From Papio anubis (taxonomy: Eukaryota > Chordata > Mammalia > Primates > Cercopithecidae), in assembly GCF_008728515.1 (NCBI RefSeq), contig NC_044984.1, positions 90,939,181-91,003,180 of the forward strand: a stretch of DNA of 64,000 bases, in the 5' to 3' direction. Made by a program: the position numbers and the translations under genes. The notes under the pieces are model-generated. The model saw only the letters and a program-made list of their open reading frames with translations. It was not told where the DNA came from and searched no databases. Of this stretch, positions 32,956 to 44,949 are shown one piece after another; the stretch's first letter is position 1, and every line of letters starts with the position of its first letter.

Positions 32956-34691
32956 TGCATTCTGTTTATATAAAATTTCCTTTTTTCCCCATACTTTTAT
33001 TTTTTTATACTCTTCATCTTTTTACATTTTATTTTAAACATTAACATAGTTTCAAAAACTACTTCTCCTATGACCTGCTGGGTGTAGAGGGAAGCAAGTA
33101 ATAATTAAAGTATCTCTGTGGCATCATGTATAAGTTGAAAATTTGATAAAGTTTTTTCTAATACATAAATGAATTACTTAGCATAATAACCTTGAACATG
33201 TTCTGGGCTGAAAATATTTGGTTCAGAAATATGTTTCAAAATGTAAATAGAATTTTTGTGTTGGGTTTTAAGAAACTAGCCCATGATTCTCACGTAGTAA
33301 CTGTATTATTTCCTTTAGTGGAGGATTAGAGTTTTTTTTTTTTTTTTTAACTCATGGAGTTACTAAATACCTCTTCCTCTAATTGTCATCCATAAGTCTT
33401 TGAAGACCAAATGAGTTTTGATCATAGACCACTTAAAGATATTGATGCAAGACTTAAGTTCAAATGTAAATGGAATTAGTTATTATTTCCTTGCAATATC
33501 TCTGGGTTTCCTTGATTTTATTTTTTTGGCTTTATTGAATTGCCATCCTAGCACAGCTGATCACTTTGTTCCCCTACCTTGTTTTTCTTTAGTATGCTGT
33601 TGCCAGACTAATGTTCCCTACATTAGCATTCTTATTCAATAATGGTTGCCTGTTGATGACCATGACATAAATATGATGCATCTGTATCTGGCATTCAGAA
33701 TTTTTTTGCAGTCTCATCCTTCTTATCTCCAACAATTATAATCAGGAAAGCTTAATTAGCATTTATAATATCGTTGGTATTGAGAGAATGATGCACTATT
33801 TTCTGCTCTGCATTACTATCTCCATGCAGATGTTTCCTTACCCTTTGCCACTGCAGACGTGTTCTATTCTTTAATGGTGTCTGTTAACATCTTTTCATGA
33901 ATCAATTACCATCACATGGTGGCTCATGTGCATTAGCACAAATAATTAAAACTCAGTAAAAGGGGTTTACTGTAAGGTTACTATAGCTACCCTGGCATGC
34001 CTCCAAGGACCGAAAGGTTACCAGGTCTCTTAAGGACCAGACCTGAAAATCAAGAATCAGTGCTACAGTTTCCATCTTCCTGGGCTAGTATGGCTGTATC
34101 CTTTTTTCCCCTCATCCACATTCCTGTCTTTACTGAACCACCATGATGGTCAGTCCCAATTGTATACCAGTATGAACAACTGGCAAATTCATGTTTTACT
34201 TCAAAATCTTGAGAGAGGCTCTGATTTCTTCAGTCACAGCTGGAAGAAAGTGGAGGTCTTCGTGTGGTACCCAGAGCTCTTGAAGGGACCTTGGATGAAA
34301 CAGTTTTTCTAGAAGGGGCGTTGAGGACAGAGTTTTGACAGCTTATTGGTATTGGTATCAGGACTTGCCATCTGTACTTTGTGAAAAGGTAAAGTCAACA
34401 GAAGTAGGTTGGATTCTATCAAGCCTCAGGATGATTTTATTCAAGATGAGATAGAAAATCAAATATTTTTATAATTTGGAATTTCTTCTGTCTTGAGGTA
34501 TACTGTGGCAAATAAAAGAGGATTTGATAAAACTGCATTATAGTAGATTTATATGAATTTTTATCTATTAATGAAAAAAAGATGACATGATAGAGGAAGC
34601 AGTAGCTTTATGAATAGTTACTCCTTAGTATTTAAAAAATATTTCCTGTCCTGGATACATACTTAATTGTTATGACAGTCATCTTCTTCAG

Positions 34692-34778
34692 TTTTGCAGA
34701 CTCCAACTGTTAGCAAAGATATTTCTACCAAGAGTCCGGAAAAGTTTAAACAATCTGGAAGCACTGATTGTTTTACAG
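34692..34778 (+). CDS. CFAP54: CFAP54 coding exon 9 of window
   Basis: The acceptor AG is at 34690-34691 (catcttcttcag). TT completes a Val codon, and the exon reads LQTPTVSKDISTKSPEKFKQ and on to TDCFT, then leaves one base before gtaatt. A second AG eight bases downstream (34699) would shift the frame and meet a TAG within five codons, so I chose the first. The peptide is rich in Ser, Thr, Lys and Pro, so it is likely a disordered linker, possibly phosphorylated. The exon is 87 bases, a multiple of three. Confidence 0.85.
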
Positions 34779-34867
34779 GTAATTAAAATTGGGATAACTG
34801 GTATTTCCAAAAAATTTGAAAGATAGTTTTTAATCTCACCTTTTTGATAAAATGTTTGTTTTTATAG
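34779..34867 (+). other. 89-bp intron between exons 9 and 10
   Basis: It begins gtaatt and ends gtttttatag; no repeat. Both flanking exons fit in phase 1. Confidence 0.82.
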
Positions 34868-34989
34868 AATTAAATATAATGAATAAAATAAAGAAGAATA
34901 CATTATCCAAAGCAATTTACTTAATGCAGAAAGCTCTTTTAATATTCGAGAAAGACGCAACCTCTACATCTTCATGGGAATTTTTGATG
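34868..34989 (+). CDS. CFAP54: CFAP54 coding exon 10 of window
   Basis: The acceptor gtttgtttttatag precedes AA, which completes a Glu codon; 40 codons follow, LNIMNKIKKNTLSKAIYLMQ and on to SSWEFLM, ending in phase 0 at atg|gtaaca. It lies only 89 bases after exon 9. The first half is a Lys-rich helix. The exon is followed by the longest intron of the window (12 kb). Its phase matches exon 11, which begins EACSLIERIEAEQ, giving a continuous helix across the junction. Confidence 0.87.
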
Positions 34990-35467
34990 GTAACAGTATT
35001 TCGTTTCTTTTTTAAATCCTGACATAAAATTTCTGTTAAAATGAATGATTCTTTTTTTATTAAAAATAATGTGTTGACCTTAACATTTAATTATGAACTT
35101 TCAGCTTCACTGTATATAATTCATCCTGACCAGGGGAACTAATCTGTACCTCCAGTTCTGAATTGTGAAATGAGAGATTCTCTTTTTATCAGAACTTCAT
35201 GCAATCTACATGAGAAGCCAAATAAAATCATAAGGACTCAAAATGAGGGAAATTATAGAACTGGAGTGACACTTTACCAGCTTAGTGTATTCTTTACAAT
35301 GGAATTAGAATTCTTAAAGTCCATTGGCTGAGGTACCTTCTCTCTTAGATAGATACTGCTGATTTATGGACTAATCCCCTTGTTGATATTTTTAATCAGG
35401 TCTCACTCTGGCCTGGAAATTCTTCTGCTTTCTTGCTAATTCATTATATGTTGATTTTATGTGTTTA

Positions 35468-35650
35468 TTTTTTGAGATAGGCTCTCACTCTGTCAACCAG
35501 GCTGGAATGCAGTGGCAGAGTCCTAGATCATTGCAGTTTTGAACTCCTGGGTTTAAATGGTCCTACCACCTCAGCCTTCCAGTGGGTGGGACTACAGGCA
35601 TGCCACCATGCCAGAATATTAAAAAAAATTTTTGGTAGAGTCAGATCCTT
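35468..35650 (-). mobile_element. Partial, diverged Alu
   Basis: It covers one arm and the linker in reverse complement (ttttgagataggctctcac, ctgtcaaccaggctgg, gaactcctgggttta, ccaccatgcc) and then decays. Confidence 0.8.
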
Positions 35651-36042
35651 GCTATGGTGGCATTAGCTGAGTGAATGATGTATGAAGATGTAGAGAATAA
35701 TGCTATGTCTTGGCTGATAAGAGAAGGAAAAAAGTAGGTCAAAGCTAGGAGGGGGATATGGAGCCAAAGGGGTTTAATAGAGAACATTTAGCATAATAGT
35801 GTGCTAAAAATGAAGAGCCAGAACAAAGAGAAATTCAAGATAATAAGAGGGAGAGGTTAATACACAGAGCCAAGGCCGATAGAGGATGATTTTGAAAGCA
35901 CAGAGAAAGGGATTCATCTTCAGTGATGGGTGGGCTGCAGGGCAGACACCTCATCTTTTGATACAGAAGGAAAGGAGGTACAGACAGATGTAGATAAGAA
36001 AAGTTTGTTGGTGTGAAGGCAGGGAGTTGAGTTGATGCCTTT

Positions 36043-36421
36043 TGATATGCTTTGACTGTGTCCCTACCCAAATCTCATCTTAAATTGTAGTTCCCATAAT
36101 CCCTATGTGTTGTGGGAGGGACCAGGTGTAGATAGTTGAATCATGGGGGAGGTTTCCCCCATCCTGTTCTCATGAAAGTGAGTTAGTTCTCACGAGATCT
36201 GATAGTTTAATAAAAGGCCTGCTCCTTCACTGGGCACTCATTCTTCTCTCTCCTGCCGACATGTGAAGAAGGATGTGTTTGCTTCCTCTTCTGCCATGAT
36301 TGTAAGTTTCCCAAGGCCTCCCCAGCCATGCAAAACTGTGAGTCTCTTTTAAATCTCTTTTCTTTATAAATTACCCAGTCTCAGGTGTGTCTTTATTAGC
36401 AGTGTGATAACGAACTAATAC
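36043..36421 (+). mobile_element. Solo MaLR LTR (MST type)
   Basis: From tgatatgctttgactgtgtc through tgtgttgtgggagggacc, ctcacgagatctgatagt and aaattacccagtctcagg to gaactaataca. 379 bases, same orientation and family as the LTR at 31316. Confidence 0.87.
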
Positions 36422-36662
36422 ACCTTCTTACCTGTATCAGATACAGTGGGAGGCAAGGATATCTGCCATCAATGGAGCATGAGGGTGGATAATTGAACTG
36501 GGAAAGTAAAGATAATGTGGAGAGTGGGGAGGAATGGATGAGGGAGTTGACTCCAAGTAAAGGGACTGGCCAGCATCACCAAGTTCTAGCTGAAGTTGGA
36601 GACCATGAATTTTTAGACATCTTGGTCTGCATGGTGGTATGACATTATCCTGATGTGGTGTT

Positions 36663-36956
36663 TTTTTTTTTGAGATGGAGTCTTGCTCTGTCGCCCAGAC
36701 TGGAGTGCAGTGGCGCCATCTCGGCTCACTGCAAGCTCCGCCTCCCGGGTTTATGCCATTCTCCTGCCTCAGCCTCCCGAGTAGCTGGGACTACAGGCAC
36801 CCGCCACCTCCCCCGGCTAGTTTTTTTTTGTAGTTTTTAGTAGAGACGGAGTTTCACTGTGTTCGCCAGGATGGTCTCGATCTCCTGACCTCGTGATCCA
36901 CCCGTCTTGGCCTCCCAAAGTGCTGGGATTACAGGCTTGAGCCACCACGCCTGGCC
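36663..36956 (-). mobile_element. Young AluY, Old World monkey type
   Basis: Near-consensus reverse complement with the variant ggcttgagcc (reverse of ggctcaagcc) and cgccacctcccccggctag. An 11-base target duplication with one mismatch (gatgtggtgtt / gatgtagtgtt) is at 36652-36662 and 36957-36967. Confidence 0.93.
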
Positions 36957-38304
36957 GATGTAGTGTTCTTAATGACAGCAGAATATTTGTGACAGCAGAC
37001 ATTTGTGGAGGATTAGATTTTTTTAAAAAATGAAGGTATGAGTTAAAAGTTTATGGCTTTAAAAAGGTGGATACAGATTGAGTATGTATGAGGTCAAGGA
37101 CATCTGGTCAAGGACCAGAAAATGAGGGTCTGAGGGAGCTAGAAGGATAGGTGTTGAAGGTTAGAAAGTAGAATACTGAAATTCAAGATTTCTGGTATGT
37201 AGCACTTACTTGTTATCTGTCAATCTATTCATCCATCTAACAAATAATTTCGATCCATTTAGCAATTATGTATTGAAAGTTCACTATGTGCCTGGTAGTA
37301 TGCTGAGTATAGAAGGGGGGAATCTTTTATTTATTCAACAAATATTGATTGATTTGCCTTCTTTTTGTGGTTCTGCCTTTGTGGTCCCTGGATTTATTCA
37401 TATAAAAATCCACTCTGTGGAGACATAGACAAGTAAATATGTGCTTTAATTGCAAGAGGGCTAGGGAAAATTAACAGGGGAGTACCTAACTTAACAGTGG
37501 GGAATGTTTAAGGAACACATGAAGTTGAAAGCTGAAAGACAGATGGCTTGAATTTGAATACTGAAACGATACTGAGAGCCAGAAAAACAGGAGAGCAAAC
37601 AGTAGAAAGGACATTCCAGGCAGAGAGAACAAATGTGCCAAGGTCCCAAGGCTAGAAATGTCATAGAGTGCTTGTAGTTCTATAGGTCATTCTGTGCGAC
37701 AGAAGCTTAGATGCAATAAGGGTAGGAGTGGGGTAGGGGAGAGGATAGTATCTTGGGAGATGAGAGAGGAAGTAAAGATGTGTTCATGAGAAGTATTTTT
37801 CACCAAGCTAAGAATTTGGGATGGACAGTTGCTATCAATGTTCAAGGTGAGGAAGTCTGTCCTGGGAGTGTTAGGGAAGAGCCTGGTTAAATTTGAATTT
37901 CCAGAATTTGAATGAGGAAGTTGGATGGTGGTGTTGGGTGGTATGAGATCACAAGGCCAAGTGGTGTCTGGTCTTTGTTGGAAGACTTCTGAGGTGTGTT
38001 CAGATCCATTTTCTCAGCTGATGCTTCCATGGCTGTTTGCTATTGTCTAGTGCTTGGAGGACATTGGTACTTCAGTCCTATTTTTATGGCAAATAAACCT
38101 TATCTTTCTTTTAGAAATATTGGTCTCACTACTAATCTCAGGTCTTCTTAGAGCCTGAAGAGAGGTTTCCCCTTGTTTTATGATGACTGAATCTGGTCTT
38201 TGTACTGCCATAGTGTGCTGGTTCCCCTGTATATGTCTGCCTCCCACCAATGAAACTGGGGAATATACTGGAACCGAGATACCTGGACATCTCAAGTTTG
38301 CAGT

Positions 38305-38642
38305 GTGGGTAGGAACATCTTCTTTGGCCACCTCTGCTCCTCAGTGGTAGTTTTTATCTAAGTGTTAAGGCTTAATGATCAGTCCCTAGGGTACTCTCCT
38401 AAACAGCAGTGTTATGACTCAAACATTTGGACCAGAACAAATGAAGAAGCTCAGGGGTAGTGGAAGTTCTAATAAAGCTTGACTTTAATATTTCCTGAAT
38501 TTATGTATTGTTGTCTCCTAAATACCAGTCTATTAACTATGTTAGCAGTAATTGGATTTAATTATTTTTCCTATTTTGTAGCATTTCGAGTCAAATCAGT
38601 TCTATTTGCTTTTTTTTAGGGAGGGAAGAATATACATGGACG
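38305..38642 (+). repeat. Direct duplication, copy 1
   Basis: This continuous stretch matches two separated blocks downstream. Its first part (gctcctcagtggtagttttt and on) matches 38890-38996, and its second part (tttggaccagaac through gaatatacat) matches 40203-40433. By eye the identity is about 90%. It contains aataaagcttgactttaat. No gene or family recognised; LTR-like origin is possible. Confidence 0.8.
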
Positions 38643-38889
38643 ATTTTTTTTCAGAGATCTTCTCAGCTCTTTTTATGTTTTCTTTTTTTAAAAAAATTAA
38701 AATTTACAAAATTTCTTCTATTTTTTAAAAAGTGAAACAATTTTAATTCCAGAAAAAATCATGAGTATAATATCCTATTAGGATAGACTCTTGAGATGCA
38801 TTAAGAGGCTCTGTTTTTTATGAGGAGTCCTCTAAAGAATTTTCACCAACGAGGAACATGTTGAATATTTATTTAGAAGTCCTGAAATC

Positions 38890-40433
38890 TTCTATAGCCA
38901 CGTCTGCTCCTCAGTGGTAGTTTTTATCCAAGTGTTAAAGCTTAATGATCAGTCCTCAGGGTACTCTCCTAAACAATGATGTTATGGCTCAAATAATTGT
39001 CAAACTTTCTTTCTTTAAAGAAGACAAATAAATTTATTTCCCTTGGCAATCATTTTCAACTGGGGTGCGTTACAGAATGTTTTACAATATCATGATCTTG
39101 TAATAAAATTATCCCCAAATCAGTAATTGATGTGTCACTTGATATCATAAAAAGGTTTGAAAAACCTGAGTCTCTTTAGAACTCTTAAATAATTCATATC
39201 CTGTCTCTGTTTTTCAGAAATTTTCTGACTCTGTGGATCTGGATAATCTCATCAGGTGTCTGTTTTATTTCTAATCAATTAAGATGGACCAATTTGTTCC
39301 CACAAATGAGGGACAAACCTTTGATAATAACTCATTAGCTTTCCAAGTGAGATGACTTGGAATTTTTTTACATTATGGGGATTAATTTTTCCATTTTCTT
39401 GTCTTGGTTATTTGACCTCTGGAAGTCCATTTTGGCTTTTTATACGTTACTCCATAGGATTATGTTAAAGGATTGCACCTAGGATCCATACTGGATCCAT
39501 CCTTGATCTTCTACTTCTGGTCAAATAATAGTATTCATCATGTGGCTTATGTCATTGCTCTTAGTCCACTAACAGAACATTCAGTGTCTTTGCAGATGTA
39601 ATTTCTCATAGGAAAGAGGCAGAAATGCTCCTCCATCCAAGTGCTGGGGATTTCGAAGATGCTGTTGTTTTCTGTACAGCATCCATTTCCCCTTCCAAAC
39701 TCATCTTTTGAGGATTTCTTTTTCCCCATCAGATGTAATCAGGTGGAACTGGTCCTGAAGAGGAAGACCAGTGATGCCAGCTGGGCCAGTTGACTGCTCC
39801 TTCCAGTCTTAAGTAGAGGGATACAAAGACTAAAAGACTTTGGTTTTGTACACCCTAATGTAGAAAATTATTGCTTAGGACAATAAGTTTGTCTTCTCTA
39901 AGGAAATTTTGGCAATTCATTCATTCTGATAGCTGTGTTCCGATTACACCATTATAACTGGGTTTTATAGACCCTCCTTCCTCTCTGGGGCTACTTTTGT
40001 CATAAGCCAAGTTTTCCAGTTGTTTCTCTTGCAAAGAAACCCAACTGTTTCATCTAATTTTCTGCTAGTACTATTTGTAGGAACCTAAACAAATCTGTAG
40101 TTGAGATGATGTCAACAATTCCAAATTCCACTCTAAGCAAAGGAGCATTATGGTTTAGCAGGTTATTGTTTATAATCAACACAGAATCTAATTTATGGTA
40201 CCATTTTGGACCAGAACTAATGAAGAAACTCAGGGATATTAGCAGTTCTAATAACCCCTGGCTTTAATATTTCCTGCATTTATGTCTTGATATTCCCTAA
40301 ATACCAGTCTATTAACTATATTAGCAGTAGTTGGATTTAATTATTTTTCCTATTTTGTAGCATTTCAAGTCGAATCAATTCTATCTGATTTTTTTTTTTA
40401 GGGGAGAAGAATATACATTGGCTTTTAAAAAAT
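38890..40433 (+). repeat. Direct duplication, copy 2, with about 1.2 kb between its two blocks
   Basis: Blocks 38890-38996 and 40203-40433 match copy 1 in the same order and orientation. The middle part (38997-40202) has no counterpart in copy 1 and no flanking target duplication that I can see, so either copy 1 lost it or copy 2 gained it. Confidence 0.75.
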
Positions 40434-40439
40434 TACTTT

Positions 40440-40735
40440 TATTTTTATTTATTTATGAGACAGGGTCTTGCTCTGCCAGCCTGGCTGCAGTGCAGTAGTG
40501 TGCATGGCTCACTGCCGCCTCAACCTCCTGGGTTCAGCCATTCTCCCACCTCAGCCTCCTGAGTAGCTAGGACCACAGGCCCATGCTACCATGCCTGGCT
40601 GTTTGTATGTTTTTTTGTAGAGATGGGGTTTCATGATGTTGCCCAGCATGGTCTCGAACTCCTGGGCTCAAGCAATCCGCTTTCCTCCGTCTCCCAAAGT
40701 GCTGGGACTACAGGCATGAGCCACTGTGCCCAGCC
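40440..40735 (-). mobile_element. Alu, old (AluJ-like)
   Basis: Diverged reverse-complement dimer from tttatgagacagggtcttgc to ccactgtgcccagcc. It lies directly beside the end of the duplication block. Confidence 0.9.
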
Positions 40736-40765
40736 TCAGCTGTTTGTAATTGTGTGCTCAAGTCT

Positions 40766-40784
40766 TTTTTTTTTTTTTTTTTTT
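40766..40784. repeat. Poly-T run
   Basis: About 18 consecutive T after gctcaagtc. No attached retrotransposon body recognised. Confidence 0.85.
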
Positions 40785-40989
40785 ACATCAAAAAGCCAAC
40801 TTCTCATTCTGACCCCTCCTCTTATAAGGCCATGTTTTGACTCCCAGGCTTCAAACTGCTAACAGAATATTTAGCATATCTACATTTTGGATATTTTTTT
40901 CTCTTTTAAGTGATTTAAGGGTATTGCATAGGAAACTTCATCCAGGTTGCCTTTCCAAACTTCTTTTAAATTAGTTTTTTATTAAAATA

Positions 40990-41217
40990 AGATAGCATAG
41001 TGGTTAGGAGTATAAGGGTCTTGGATTAGAGTTCTGGTTCTACCACTGATTAGCTGTATGACCTGTCAAGTTATTTATGCTCTTGTAAGATTCAATTTCT
41101 TCATCTGTGAAACAGGGATTCTTGGGAAGATTGAGTGCAATGATGCATATAAAATGCTTAGTGTCTGGAACAGAATAAGCAGTCAATAAATGTTAACCAT
41201 TATTATTATTATTATTA
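40990..41217 (+). mobile_element. MIR
   Basis: Well kept over nearly its full length: gatagcatagtggttaggag, ctaccactgattagctg, tcttcatctgtgaaacagg, gtcaataaatgttaacc, with a (ATT)n tail. Confidence 0.82.
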
Positions 41218-43144
41218 CTCTGCTTTTCATTCCGTTTTGTCATATCAGAACTATTATTATTTCTCTTTCACTTTAAGCACTCTGAGACATTCTGTTTGAG
41301 CTACTTTTTGTGCTTTAGATATATTTTCCCCCATCAGACTACACATTTCTTTCTGTATTTTCTCTTAGATTTATCTTATTACTTGTATATTTTATTCTAA
41401 GCAATATTCCTTCTCAGGATTCTTGGATATGACTTAATCTACTTTTCATCTTTTTCTGCAATGTACGTTATAATGTTGAGAACCCAGAATATACCTCAGG
41501 GAGGTCTACCAGATACGTAGGAAATATGGCACTTTATCATTCCAGTCCTGTGACAGTTGTTTACATATGTCTTAGTCACACCCTCAAGATTGCATTGCAT
41601 CTTTCCATTAGTGTTTTGCTGCACTGTGGGCGTCAAGCCTGTGTCAAATGTATTTAACATCAATCTGTTCTTGTAAGCATTGAGTAACTTCTGAGGAGAG
41701 GCAGGTTTCATTTTCTCTAATGGAAACTATATGCCAGAGAAATTTACATTCAGACAAAAATACTTTGGACTTCAGTACTGTGGTTTTGGCGGCACATTGC
41801 GGTGGAAACCACCATTGAAAGACTGCCTTAGAGCTTATTTTTATTGTGAGTTGGTGGGCAAGTCCCTTTCCACTGAGATTCCTTGGCTGAGTCCCTGTGA
41901 AAGGTAAAGGCTTATTTCTTTTTTCAGAGTTACTGAACCTTTCTAATTTGCTAGGCACTGTGAAGACAGTGCAAGATGTGAGGATATAGTTATTTTTCAT
42001 TATCTGATATGTCATGGAAAGCCGACTTCTTGACCTCTGATTAGGGAATGGTTTGTCTAGGTTTTGCAATTGTAATAGTTTGGTATTCTAGAGCATTGCT
42101 ATTATAGACAACATTCAGGTCCATGTTGATAACACTTTCTCATAACTAAGTAGTGTTGGTTTCATGGGAATTTTTCCTTCTTGATTTTTTTTTGGGGATT
42201 TTCTGATGTTATTTCTAGTTCTTCAACTAGAAAAATAGTTGAAGAACCCCCTTAAAAAGCCCCAGGCACTTTCTCATAAACAAAATCTTATTAGCAGCTC
42301 AATGAATTGGCTCCCTTAAATTAGGATTCTAGTTTTTAACTAGCATTAGGGTTTGCCTTGAATTCTGTTATGGAATTTATCTGATTTACCTAAATCAAGG
42401 GCTTTGTTATAAACTCTTGTTTTGTTACCATTCACTTAAAACTTTAATACTTCTGTTAACCTATTTCAAATTGGGTCATAGGATCTGAGTTAGGGCTCTA
42501 AAGTTAAAATTGATCAAGAGCCAATCAGAACATTTTAAAGATGCCATCTTAAAAGACACTATAATAAAGATCACCCTTCTCTTTCATAATTTTGTGTGTC
42601 TTATATTCCAAACACATCGATTGAACTTAAAGAGATAAAGCACTGTCCTTCCTGCCAAGACACTCAATGTTTAGAGGGTGTGGACAGTGAAGTACAGAGG
42701 TAACATATTATGTAATACCTGCTAAAATAAAGAGACTATGTAATGAAGGGAATGACTTATTTAAAAACATGGGCTAACTTAGAAGATGTCAGAGGAGGTG
42801 ATATTTGTGTGGATCTTAAAGCAGAGACGAGGACATGAGATGCTCCAGAAAGAGGGAATTGTATGGGCAATTCTGAGGCGTGAAATAACAGCATTTTAGG
42901 GAATGAGTGATTTTTTTTTATGGTTTCAGAGGTTAAGTTGGACAGAGAGGTAGGTATGAAAGAGGGAAAGAGTAGAAAGGGGGATAAGGCTAGAAAATGT
43001 AGTCATGATCAGAATGAAAAGGGCTTTGGAAAAGTTTGCACTTCATCTGGCAAGTATTAGAGGAGCCATTGAAGGACTAGAAGACTGGAGGTTGAAGAGA
43101 CTAGAAAGAGACTGGGAGAAAGGCAGGAGGGAAAAGGAGATTTA

Positions 43145-43330
43145 CTCACCTGAATCTGTGGTTCCCAGTTCTTGCTGTACTTTGGAATTATCCTTGGTGT
43201 TTGTAAATAATACAGATGTTCAAGCCCCACTCCTGGAAATGTCTATTTTGGGGTAGAAACGGACCATTCTGAGTTTTAAATAAACTCCATGGATGATACT
43301 GATCAACAGCCCAGTTGAGAAATGTCTATG
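43145..43330 (+). mobile_element. MER5-like hAT relic
   Basis: Pattern ctgtggttcccagttcttg, actttggaattatccttgg, cccagttgagaaatg. Diverged; family assignment is tentative. Confidence 0.5.
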
Positions 43331-44949
43331 TTATAGCCATGGCAGAACACAGAAAGTTTTTTACCCCAGTTGGATTCATTGATGTGCAGAAAGAAGATGC
43401 AAGAATTAAGTCAGAAGGTGCCAGTATTTAACTGCTTCACTGAACCAGGAACTACCAAGGCAAATTTTGAGATCAAATTTGGAGCCCAGAGAGGCTGGCT
43501 GGTCAGTGGAGATGGGGGCCAAAGGCAGTCTGCTTGAATATAGGAGCCAGTGGGCCAGTGCTGCTGGTATATTTTACAGGCTCCAAACATAATCCCGAGG
43601 AAGGATATGTCTCCAAATTTTCAAGGGAAATGGGGGCACTGGTCTCCTTTCCTTGTGTTGCATAATTTTTCCTTAGCCTGATTTTGTCTGTCTTATGTAA
43701 CCTGAAATATCTTGGTCTCTACAGCCTGTGATGCAGATGAATATACATTAATATTTAACATTCAAAATATAATAGCATTTTATCTCCTTTCTGTTCAGGT
43801 AGGACTTCCTTCCCTCAAAGTTTTTTCCACAGCTACTGGGGAAATCCACTTATCTTTTCTGTCTCTGGCCTCTTCCTCATCAAGGCTCTCACCTTTTTTG
43901 CCCTTCAAGGGAGTCCTGTTCTGTGGTACATTTGTCCCCTCAGGGAGCCAAAGCTGCTCTGTTGTCTGTGGAAGAGGGTGAAGAGGGAATGAGCCTCTGC
44001 CTAGCCCTGTGCTGATTGTGTGCTCTGGATCTAACTGGCTGTCTTACGGCCTTTTATGACATTGCTCCCTCACCATCTAGCCCTGACCTTTTTGTCCATC
44101 TATTTGTTATAGTTTTTAAAAATCGGTTTGATTGAATAAGTGAAAAAGTGGAGGCAATGGAGGACACAGATGTCATCCTGTCTCCTTGATTCATTCATTC
44201 AGTGATTCAAACAGTTACACTGATACCTACTATGTGTATATAAATGAGCTTTTAGGTCTAAATACCGAAGGGCTGATGTATAGACTCTAGAAACATGGTT
44301 ACCATGTAACACATCCCTTCCCATACAAAGGAATGATTGTCTTTGCAGATGCCTAAGATTCTTGACCTGCATATGCAGAAAGATTTCTCAAGGCCTCCTG
44401 GCACCGAACAAGTGGAATTAAAAAACTATTCATCATCACAGATAGATTTTAATCACGACTAATGATTTTAGACCTTAACGTCAGCCATTTCCAATAAAAA
44501 ATAAAAATGAGAAGTTAATTATGATCCCAATTTCGGCCAGCCTTCATTATTTTAGGAAAAAAATATGTGATGCTGCAGTTTTATAATCTCTGCTTCTACA
44601 GGGAGCTGGTGTCCTCACTCAGCTTTAAATATGACTCCAACGCATACTCAGATCCTGTCTCCAGTTTTTTACCTTCTCTTTTGAGCTTGAGGCTCAGGTT
44701 TCTAATTGGAAACTTCAACCTCAACATGTCTTCTGTAGGAGAAACAGCACAGATTTTTTCTGTCAGAGTGAAATACATTTGAAATTTGGTAGACTGACAT
44801 ATTGTCTTTTCATTTCCAGGATCTCTTCTCTTATGTTTGTTGAATTTACTAGAACTTCCAGAATAAAGTGGAATAGTGGCATTCTTTCTGGCTTTTATTG
44901 ATAATTCTATTAGTGCTTCACTCTTAGCACTAAGAGGGCTATTTTGTAC

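Larger units (their letters stand above)
28347..34691 (+). other. Intron between exons 8 and 9
   Basis: It contains old L1 pieces on both strands (about 28940-29620 plus, 29690-30600 minus), a solo MaLR LTR (31316-31670), a CA/TG microsatellite (31894-31968) and Alus at 31988 and 32629. For 33060-34690 I can only say AT-rich intron, with a poly-T run near 33331. Confidence 0.72.

Noticed and set aside
34700..34778. Exon 9 beginning at the downstream acceptor (34699)
   Set aside because: The resulting frame has a stop within five codons, and the phase does not fit exons 8 and 10.
31316..36421. A full endogenous retrovirus between the two MaLR LTRs (31316 and 36043)
   Set aside because: The LTRs are different subtypes, and the DNA between them contains Alus and two coding exons, not an internal proviral region.
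40766..42100. Processed pseudogene on the minus strand, suggested by the poly-T at 40766 and open frames upstream
   Set aside because: There is no AATAAA-type signal beside the poly-T, a MIR lies between, and no parent gene or target duplication is recognisable.
43005..43256. Frame of 83 codons on the plus strand
   Set aside because: It falls in ancient repeat text and a MER5-like relic, with no splice or family support.
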